Notes under the pieces: generated by a model
Database searches by the model: none
What the model was told of the DNA's origin: nothing
The model's input: only the letters and a program-made list of their open reading frames with translations
Position numbers and translations under genes: made by a program
From: Brachypterus glaber
Lineage: Eukaryota; Arthropoda; Insecta; Coleoptera; Kateretidae
NCBI GenBank assembly: GCA_958510825.1
Contig: OY294047.1
Coordinates: 49,645,365 to 49,709,364, forward strand
DNA length: 64,000 bases
Direction: 5' to 3'
Part shown: positions 57,501 through 64,000 of the stretch, one piece after another
Layout: every line of letters starts with the position of its first letter
How positions within the stretch are numbered: the stretch's first letter is position 1

Positions 57501-60041
57501 TCCTGCTGTATAAAGCAGTATAAAGTTGTAGCCCTAGGGCCCTTGTTATGTTAATGTGTGAGACCCTTTTGCACCTATGTTTTTTAGTCTAAAATAATTG
57601 AATACCGTTAAACGAAAGGGAACCAAGCGACATATCTAACGAAATGTTCTTAGGCATGGGAATATTTTGTGCTTAAAGAACCTATTCCCATGCCTAACAA
57701 AATTTCGTTAAAAATTTCGCTTGGTTTCTTTTCGTTTAACGGCATCCAATTGTCCTCTGAAATTTATTTATAATCAAAACGAATTTTTGGTGCTTTTATT
57801 AAAAAGAAAGGAATTATTACATCGGCACTTACTGCTACTAAGAGTGCCGATGTATTTAAATCTTCGCCGAAAAGTCAAAATCTTTGACCACGTTTTTTTT
57901 CACATTTCTCGACGTTTTAGACCATTCTGAGTAGAAATCAGTAAAAAAAAATTTGCGTCCGTCTGTCTGTCTGTCTGTCTGTCTGTCTGGGTGTAAACTC
58001 TCTAACTCCATTTCTACATGAGATATTGACTTGCGGTTTTTTGTATATTGTTTCTTATCGTATTCCGAAGAGCTGATTAGATTTTGGGGTTAAACGATTG
58101 GGGTAAGGGGGTAAAAATAGGGTAAAACTCCTATTTTTAGCGTTTTTTGTTTATAATTAAGGCAATTATTATTGTATTTGGTTAATTTAACACTTATATA
58201 AAAGATAATTTTAAATTGCTCAAAAAATGTTATAAACAACGTTTTCCTAAAACGCATTGTTTTCGAGATATTGGCGTTTAAAGCAGTAAAAGGTTTTTTT
58301 AGCATATCTCACATATTTATAACCCGATTTCAAAGAATTATATTTTAAATAAAAGCTCTTTTTAAGCCCTATAAAAAATGTCATATACAGTTTTTTGCTA
58401 GAATATAATATTTTAAAGATACAGAATTTAAAATCAAACAAAACACCTAGTTTGAAATTTGCAAACTAGATGGCTCTAGTGTACAATAGTGCCGATGTTT
58501 TGACAGGGTGCTTGCAACGTTTCATCTAGTTTATATATAAATACCTATTGATAAAATCAAATGCACAGAAAACAGTAAATATTACCATTTCATCCTTTTT
58601 GGGAATCATCAGCACTCTGTATCCTGTATGTTGTTAATATTTATTTTTGTTACAGGAAGCATATTGGAGAATCCCAGGTAGCATCACTGTGGACAAACTT
58701 AAAAATTACTGCGAGATTATAAAAAAAGGCCTCGAAAAAACCCTAGAAGTTCCCTCAGAGAACCCAGAGCCAAGCGAAGAAATTCTAGAAAATAAAAGCG
58801 AAAACGAAGAAGAATCAGCACCAGCCGAATCTTCGGATGATGAAGATGTATTTAGTAAAATTCGAACCATTGTCAAAGAAAATAAAATCAAGGAAAAAAT
58901 CAAAGACAGCATAAGAGCATCTAAAAGTATGTCCTTATCTATTCTTATGAATCCAGATGGTGGCGAAAATGAAGATAGTGATGATAATCAAGAATCTGAT
59001 GATCACCAAGAACCTGGACCATCAGTTCCAAAAAATAAGCCCAAAAACAAGACCAGAATTGTAGATAGTGACGACGAAAGTAATGATAAATTCAGCAAAA
59101 AAGAAAATAGTAGCGTTGGTCAAAGAAAGATTGTAAGAATTGAAGATAGTGATGACAGTAGTGATGTTTCACAGCTTATTTCACAACAATCTAATAATGA
59201 TCAAGAAGGTTTAAGAAGTCAATCAAAAAATAAAAGATTTAGTCAATTTGAAGACAGTGACGAGAGCAACAATGTTCCTGAAAGTCAAAAATCTTCAAAC
59301 CCAAATAAAAAACGAAAAATCATTCAGATTGTAGATAGTGATAACAGTAATGATGTCCCTGAGCGTATTTCACAAGAATCATCCAACAGCCAAGATATGT
59401 TGAGTAGTCAAGATATAAACAAAAGGTTTAACCAATTTGAAGATAGTGATTTAAGCAACGATGTTCCCGAGAGCCAAAAATCTTCAACTTCAAAACAAAA
59501 GAAAAAAAAGAAAGTTAATCAAATTGAAGATAGTGATAACAGTGATGATGTTCCCGAGCGTATTTCACAAGAATCATCCAACAGCCAAGATATTTTGAGT
59601 AGTCAAGCTATAAACAAAAGATTTAACCAATTTGAAGATAGTGATTTAGGCAGTGATATTCTTAAAAGACAGAATAATTTAACTATGAAACCAAACAAAA
59701 AGAAGAAAATTAACCAGATTGAAGATAGCGATGAAGAAAATTCTGATAATCCTGAAGTAAGTCAAGGAAATAAAGATATTGGAGATATGCAAAATAAAAA
59801 AGACAAACCTAATCAACATTTAGAAAATGAAAGTGATTTGGAGGATGATTTTGCTACCGAAAAATCTTCTAAGAGAAAGAGTAATGTTTTAGACAGCGAT
59901 AGCGAAAGTGAAAAGGAAAATTCTAGTGTTAACGTCACTAAAAATGAAACAGGAGATAAAAGAATGAGATCCGGCTCTAGTTCTGATTCTGAGAAACAAA
60001 AGGCTAAGAAAAGTAGGGTTATTGATAGTGATGAAAATTAG
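51349..60041 (+). CDS. timeout: TIMELESS/timeout-family protein, C-terminal part (four exons, 5' exons outside view)
   Basis: Four exons (51349-51567, 53118-53195, 53734-53840, 58656-60041) join in one open frame through GT-AG introns with matching phases (1, 1 and 0) and end at TAG 60039-60041. They give about 595 C-terminal residues. In order these are a Ser/Asp-rich, basic linker; a short helix with GMEEALEWLKESL; the block IPLVPIMEYSVSAMEN; an AYWRIPGSIT motif; and a long acidic tail of repeated DSD units. The IPLVP...WRIP arrangement matches the C-terminal region of animal TIMELESS (Drosophila timeout), the region that binds PARP1 in vertebrates. TIMELESS is a nuclear replication-fork protection factor that partners TIPIN and supports S-phase checkpoint signalling and cohesion; that role is family knowledge. 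The N-terminal TIMELESS domain is not in view. I prefer timeout to the clock gene timeless because this C-terminal block and the DSD tail are typical of the TIMELESS/timeout lineage. Confidence 0.85.
51759..51802 (-). ncRNA. Hammerhead-like motif in a timeout intron
   Basis: Minus strand: GGC-CTGAAGA-T-GTCCC...GGGAC-GAAACATGTA-GCC. The core and stem II are present with a bulged T at position 10.1. Stem I is GGC/GCC, 3 bp. (ATT)n lies beside it at 51737-51748. Confidence 0.45.
52288..53040. mobile_element. 753-bp TIR element with GGTTAACTGG subrepeats, in a timeout intron
   Basis: GGGGAAGTCGGGGTTAACTG ... CAGTTAACCCTGACTTCCCC, with TA at 52286-52287 and 53041-53042. The motif (A/G)GTTAACTGG(T/A/G)CC occurs about ten times inside, in both orientations, clustered at both ends and the middle. 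No ORF is present, so it is non-autonomous. Confidence 0.85.
53118..53195 (+). CDS. timeout: timeout exon n-2
   Basis: This 78-base exon lies between TTTTTTTTTAG (ending 53117) and the donor GTAGGT at 53196. The phase 1 entry completes a Gly codon. The reading is G-MEEALEWLKESLSDAIED-FDDGDNE, an amphipathic acidic helix followed by an acidic stretch. The frame continues without interruption into the next exon. Confidence 0.82.
53734..53840 (+). CDS. timeout: timeout exon n-1
   Basis: The exon follows the acceptor CTCCGTGTTTCAG (ending 53733) and stops at CAG|GTACGT (53841). The phase 1 entry completes Gly, giving GIPLVPIMEYSVSAMEN, then SDFQRMLKGFSITEPFDEQ. The IPLVP and AMEN residues are the strongest family match. 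The exon leaves in phase 0 before a 4.8-kb intron. Confidence 0.85.
54402..54802. mobile_element. 401-bp TIR element, TA-flanked, in a timeout intron
   Basis: CAGTGCGTGCATTAAGTCTG ... CAGACTTAATGCACGCACTG. The arms extend ~80 bp (to AAAATCCTCAGACAGGTCGA and its complement). TA lies at 54400-54401 and 54803-54804. Confidence 0.87.
55071..55672 (-). mobile_element. Family B element, copy 2, in a timeout intron
   Basis: About 600 bp, highly similar to 41652-42256 along its length. It again has TAA (TTA at 55673-55675 on plus) next to TAGTTATTTATATACC, and the same GC-looped hairpin. Confidence 0.8.
56421..57080 (+). mobile_element. Family C element, copy 2, in a timeout intron
   Basis: It starts TAGTTATTTATAATACAAGG and carries a head hairpin (GGGCAAAAAGTTAAGTTTTT near 56440 with AAATTTAACTTTTTGCCC near 56500-56518). 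It is the uninterrupted version of the family A target site. Confidence 0.78.
57596..57752. mobile_element. ~157-bp palindromic element in a timeout intron
   Basis: AATTGAATACCGTTAAACG ... CGTTTAACGGCATCCAATT. The arms run almost to the centre near 57675 (AGGCATGGGAATA/TATTCCCATGCCT). Confidence 0.82.
57819..58529 (-). mobile_element. Family E element, copy 3, in a timeout intron
   Basis: Minus-strand copy. It opens with the small palindrome ACATCGGCACT...AGAGTGCCGATGT (57819-57853), includes a (GTCT)n tract at 57959-57988, and ends ...CGTTTCATCTAG. Confidence 0.82.
57959..57988 (+). repeat. (GTCT)n microsatellite
   Basis: About seven GTCT units inside the family E copy. Copies 1 and 2 lack this expansion. 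Confidence 0.9.
58656..60041 (+). CDS. timeout: timeout terminal exon, WRIP motif and acidic DSD-repeat tail
   Basis: The acceptor TTTTTGTTACAG ends at 58655 and the frame runs 461 codons to TAG. It opens with EAYWRIPGSITVDKLKNYCE, the end of the conserved C-terminal region. The remainder is disordered, acidic and Ser/Lys/Asn-rich. DSD occurs about ten times, usually preceded by I/V/F plus E/V (for example QIEDSD, QFEDSD, QIVDSD) and followed by acidic or Ser residues, which suits casein kinase 2 phosphorylation (inference). Between 59139 and about 59717 the protein is a three-unit repeat with periods of 63, 65 and 65 codons. Basic clusters (KKKKKK, KKRK) alternate with the DSD blocks. Confidence 0.85.
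   Translation, partial: EAYWRIPGSITVDKLKNYCEIIKKGLEKTLEVPSENPEPSEEILENKSENEEESAPAESSDDEDVFSKIRTIVKENKIKEKIKDSIRASKSMSLSILMNPDGGENEDSDDNQESDDHQEPGPSVPKNKPKNKTRIVDSDDESNDKFSKKENSSVGQRKIVRIEDSDDSSDVSQLISQQSNNDQEGLRSQSKNKRFSQFEDSDESNNVPESQKSSNPNKKRKIIQIVDSDNSNDVPERISQESSNSQDMLSSQDINKRFNQFEDSDLSNDVPESQKSSTSKQKKKKKVNQIEDSDNSDDVPERISQESSNSQDILSSQAINKRFNQFEDSDLGSDILKRQNNLTMKPNKKKKINQIEDSDEENSDNPEVSQGNKDIGDMQNKKDKPNQHLENESDLEDDFATEKSSKRKSNVLDSDSESEKENSSVNVTKNETGDKRMRSGSSSDSEKQKAKKSRVIDSDEN
59139..59717 (+). repeat. In-frame tandem repeat coding for the DSD tail
   Basis: Codons for I(E/V)DSD start at 59139, 59328, 59523 and 59718, so the spacing is 189, 195 and 195 bases. Each unit has two halves: an I(E/V)DSD half with DVPERISQESSNSQD in the two best-matched copies, and a QFEDSD half after SSQ-x-INKRF. 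The nucleotide match between units two and three is high, which suggests expansion by recent unequal exchange. Confidence 0.85.
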
Positions 60042-60150
60042 ATTTTGGTATGTTTAGTTATGTTTTCGTTATTTTTTCTTTTTCGTTTATTTTTTACTAC
60101 TTTTAAGGCGCATTATGTTATGTATTATGGTTAGTTATGCGATCTTAAGT

Positions 60151-60156
60151 AATAAA
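60151..60156 (+). promoter_or_regulatory. Polyadenylation signal of timeout
   Basis: AATAAA lies 110 bases after the stop codon. Further AATAAA-like hexamers follow near 60184 and 60220, so the exact 3' end is open. Confidence 0.5.
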
Positions 60157-60175
60157 ACAAGATTTAAACTACCTA

Positions 60176-62451
60176 TTTAAATTAATAAACAGTTATTTTA
60201 ACCCGTTAATAAAAATATAAATAATAAAACATGATTTAAACTAAAAAAAATAACAGTTATTTAACCAAGACTTTATTTATAGTATATTTATAACCTAATA
60301 AGAAAATGAAACATTTCTAACTCGAGAGTGGTCATTTTCTTATGTGGTTACATAATTTTATTCACAAGCATAAATAAATAACACATTACCTAGTAAAATT
60401 CGCCATTTTAAATGATCTTCTACAGAAATTTTGCAGATTTCTAACGTCAGTGTAATTTCAACAAAATAATAATTTAAATAAGTGGCTCGTTGTTATTTTC
60501 TATTATTCGTCTCAGTATGAACCATATAATATATAAATAAATATTATTTCTTTCTGTTGTTCGTAGAAATAAACAAAAAAGTTAGGTTATTTTATTCGCA
60601 AACCACAGCTGTTTACAGACACGGCGATAGTTTCGCCATCTATGAGGTATAACCAAAAGCCAAAACACAGGTTATATATGAATTCATATCTAACCTAGGT
60701 TAAAAATGAAAAGCTTTTTTAACTTTTAAAGAAACAGACAAAAATTATACATTTTAAAACTTTTTATAATGCAGTTAAAGAACGTTTTTCTGTATGCTTG
60801 TGGATAAACAGCTGCAGTTCAGAAAAATAAAAAATAAAAAATGTTACAAGTTTTATTTTTTAAACGCACAAGTTATTTATTATTATTATTAAAGCAGTTA
60901 AATTAATTTTAACTATATGTTTTTACTTTTATTCATTTTACTTATAAATGTTTCATTTTAAAATAAGAAATCTAGTTTAAGACATTTTAATCCTTAATTT
61001 ATATTTAGAAGTTTTTTAAGTTTTTATTGTATTTCAATAAATATTTTTAAGATAAAAAACTTTTTATTTTTATCCCGTAATTTAATATTGTTATCTAATA
61101 CATAAAAAAAATATGATGAGTCTTCGGTTAATAAACTTTTTAGCCAAAACCAATAAACTTTTTCTTTTTTGAGATTTTATTTAGTGCTTTAAATATAAAA
61201 TCGTGTTCAAGGAAAATATTTTTTTTATGTTTTTGTAATATTATTTATAATTATAGTTTTTTAATCTATTTTATTCTTTTTTGCGTTCTAAAAATAATTT
61301 CCAGGTATTTTCGTTTTTAATTGCATTTTATATGTAATATTTTTTTGATAATATATTATGGACTTTTGATTAATTGTTTTAATGTTAACAAAAATTGTAA
61401 AATAATAATTTTCACGTTTTTTTTTTTATCTTTTGTTGTATATAAATTTATATAAAATACATGTAATTTTTTTGATTAATTGCTTTTTATTTTTGATAAA
61501 AGACATAAACTAGGCGACAGTCAATAATATTATGCAGGTATAAATAATAGTAGTGAATCATTAAAATGCATTAACACTGATAAGAAATACATTATTCCAT
61601 ACTAGCCGTTAGCCCGTTTTTAGTCTGGTGATCTGCAATATAATATTTTATAGCTTGACTTGAGCCAAATATTTTCAAATAGATAACTTAATATTAAAAA
61701 AATTGTTTCTTTAAATATTTTAGGAGTAAATTTAAAAAAAAACATTGTCAAATTACAAATACTTCAAATATGTAACGCAAAATTTTGACTTCCTCGTCTC
61801 CCTTAATACTGAGACTGACCCCTCATAAATAAGCTACACCCATCCCCTTATAAAAAAATGTATGGATAAAAAACAAACTGTTTTATTTGTTTAAAAAATA
61901 ATAAAGAGCATTACGTAACGTTAAATAGGCCCCCCAAGCCCAGGACAATCCAACAGCTTAAGCCAGACATCTTAAGAGTCATGGAAAATGACGTGAAAAA
62001 AGCCCGTGCTTGCGAAGCGGAAAATGGTCATTTAAAAAAAATTATTTTCATACATAGTAAAAAAAATTCATTTCCTGTAAAAAAAAATAAAAAAAATTGA
62101 CAAACTAAACTTGTTCAATTTTTAAATGGTAAACCGACTTAAGGGCCACCCTGGTTTTTAATAAATACGTAGATTTACCTTTGCAAATGAGATTAAATAT
62201 ATTAAAAATATAAACAGTATAATTAAATAGAAAAATATTAAATTCATCAAATATTTCACAAATAATGTAAATACGTTATTTTCTAGAGGATTTATTTTCT
62301 TGTTCTGGAAAATATGGTGCAACGTATAAATAAAATACAGAGTAGATTTTTAATTTTAGGGAACATATTTAAAAAAAGGTAACATGATAATATTTATTTA
62401 TTTAAAAATTTATTTTCCATGATTCTGTGCTACTATAAACTAAATAGATAA
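60176..62451. other. AT-rich intergenic DNA after timeout
   Basis: A small hairpin AGAAAATGA...TCATTTTCT lies at 60300-60344. No ORF is seen. Confidence 0.5.
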
Positions 62452-62762
62452 TAGTTATTTATGGTACTAGTGGGTAAAGTAAGATATTGCCCATGAGAAA
62501 ATTAACCTGCGAGGCGTCAGCCAAGGCAATATCGGTTTACCCATGAGTGCCATACAAGGTTTTATCCAATAAATAGCTTAGGAATTCATATTTTTATTAA
62601 AAATTTTAATGACATTTACAAGAAAATAATTTGACAAGTGACAGTTGAGTGGGTAAAATAAATAATTATCCACTCAATAAAGTAAAAGCCACGCGGGGTT
62701 ATTATTGAGTTTATCTATTTAAAATAAAGCTGGTAATTGTCTTATTATCTGTATGTATTGGA
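62452..62762 (+). mobile_element. Family A element, copy 6
   Basis: TAA at 62449-62451 and 62763-62765. It lies 2.4 kb downstream of timeout and has a small deletion in the head hairpin. Confidence 0.87.
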
Positions 62763-63967
62763 TAAATAAATATTTTTGTAGTTTTTACTCGGCTCCGGCC
62801 TTTGCATTTCGGCGCCCTGAAGCAAGCTTCTAGTTTGAAGCCCATATTTTTAATAACAAAAAAAATAGAGCGAATTATTTTTTTAAAACGCCCCTCGACG
62901 GCATCCCTCTGAGCTGGCTCCCTGAAGTAGGGGGCTCACAATGAGCCGCTCACTTGACTCATGCAAAAACCGGCACTGCTCCTAACCCGACTTGACTCGT
63001 CTCAAAATCTTTGGAGGAAATCTTGAAAGTAATCCCTAGGGAATACCTAGAAAATCTTATCTTTAGCAAAGTGGGACCTATTTTTAGGAATTTTCAAGAC
63101 TTTTCAAGGTCATTTTAAAGGAAATTATGATAAAATATTAGGGGATTACCTACCTTTTAGAAGAAGTTTCATTGTATTTTTTTAAGCTGATCGACCGTTA
63201 AACCTAAGAAATTTTAATTGTTATTAGTGGTTGATTGTATTGTATTTATATTGTATTTATACAACAGAATTAAAGAGTCCCTATAAGCTTAGCTTGAAAT
63301 ATAGAGAATAACCCAGGAGACTAAGGATGGTTTTGGGGGGCTATTGTGTAAATATCGTTCTCTTTTTTTAGGCAATTTTATGTAAAATGGTATCTAGAGG
63401 TTAAAGGAACTACGAAAACATTTTAAGAAAAAAATCTTCAGGCTCATTCGTGATAGATACCCAGTAAACACAGAGGTTTATTTTGTGTCGGAATTCTTAA
63501 ATTGTATTTGTAAGAAAAAGTTAGTTTTTCTGCACCTTTCCTACACCTAGCAAAGGGAGTTGTAAGGTAGCGAAAAAAAAAGGACCCATTTCCTTTATAT
63601 AAAACGACCAAGAAGGCTTTAAAATGACTACAGCCTAGTTTTTATATGATAAAAAAGTATCTATTTATGACTGATTACCTTAGTACGTCCCTGGTAATTT
63701 AATATTATATTCTGTTGAATTTAAAATTTCATCGCACTCATCGCAACCTTTTTGTTTTTGTAAATTCAGTTGGTACTAGCAGATAGTTCTGCATTGATAA
63801 TTTTTAAAACAACCTTTTAGAAAAAACATTAATATTGTCATTTAATGGTAACAATAAAAATTATCGTTTTTGATTGATTTTTTAATACATATATGTATTA
63901 CGTGATAGCTAGTACTATACTACCTATATAACAGATCATTTTTGCATTTAGTTTAATTTTTTTGCAG
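62763..63967. other. Intergenic DNA or intron before a possible exon
   Basis: 62795-63000 is GC-richer (CGCCCCTCGACGGCATCCCT) and unexplained. The rest is AT-rich and ends in the strong splice acceptor. Confidence 0.45.
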
Positions 63968-64000
63968 TATGAGGTGTTCATGTTTGTTGGTGGTGCTATC
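63968..64000 (+). CDS. Possible start of an exon of the next gene (cut by window edge)
   Basis: A pyrimidine-rich acceptor TTAATTTTTTTGCAG ends at 63967. The remaining 33 bases are more GC-rich than the surroundings and open in two frames (YEVFMFVGGAI, or MRCSCLLVVL from an ATG at 63969). Too short to identify. Confidence 0.35.

Larger units (their letters stand above)
53841..58655 (+). other. timeout intron filled with mobile elements
   Basis: This 4.8-kb intron contains a TIR element (54402-54802), a family B copy (about 55071-55672), a family C copy (56421-57080), a palindromic element (57596-57752) and a family E copy (57819-58529). About half of the intron is therefore recognisable repeat. 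Confidence 0.7.

Noticed and set aside
58500..58529. Family E ending in CTAG read as a Helitron CTRR terminus
   Set aside because: There is no convincing hairpin just before CTAG, and no TC start or A/T insertion site could be shown.
58706..58912. Minus-strand 68-codon frame
   Set aside because: Antisense shadow of the timeout terminal exon.
1..64000. tRNA, rRNA and CRISPR arrays
   Set aside because: No cloverleaf with a GGTTCGA-type loop, no rRNA core sequence and no regularly spaced direct repeats with unique spacers were seen.

Overview
This is a very AT-rich, repeat-dense stretch of an animal nuclear genome, most likely an insect. A beetle is plausible, but the sequence does not prove the order. 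The evidence is GT-AG introns, one spliced gene of the TIMELESS/timeout family, non-LTR retrotransposons of the R1-like and Jockey-like types, and a crowd of short non-autonomous DNA elements. Nothing bacterial is present: no operons, CRISPR arrays or Shine-Dalgarno sites. I saw no tRNA or rRNA gene.

Layout. Positions 1-51348 hold no host gene that I can establish. They are intergenic or deep-intron DNA built of nested repeats. Landmarks are: a 105-bp direct repeat (197/2037); six copies of a TAA-flanked ~320-bp element (family A); a Jockey-like LINE 3' fragment with its target-site duplication (4618-5216); a fold-back element with tandem-repeat arms and an 8-bp duplication inside a larger fold-back (14397-16110); a nested 872-bp/739-bp tandem amplification (20194-22917) on one arm of a palindromic repeat; two tandem units carrying a complete type I hammerhead ribozyme on the minus strand (28613-29092); an R1-like LINE inserted in a (TAG)n microsatellite (37139-38793); and a Jockey/CR1-like LINE with one in-frame stop (39050-40575). 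A possible minus-strand exon lies at 43209-43463.

Positions 51349-60041 carry the last four coding exons of a TIMELESS-like (timeout) gene on the plus strand: the conserved C-terminal region, then a long acidic tail built of repeated DSD motifs. Its introns are packed with mobile elements. A polyadenylation signal follows at about 60151. The final 33 bases after a strong splice acceptor (63968-64000) may be the start of an exon of the next gene.

How things fit together. Most of the window is transposon archaeology. Several different non-autonomous families begin with TAGT(A/T)AT-like ends next to TAA and carry a large GC-looped hairpin at that end, but lack classical terminal inverted repeats. 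An empty site inside the window (56938-56941) shows that family A duplicates exactly TAA on insertion. The hammerhead-bearing tandem units resemble retrozymes or the pseudo-LTRs of Penelope-like elements and are the most interesting signal found.
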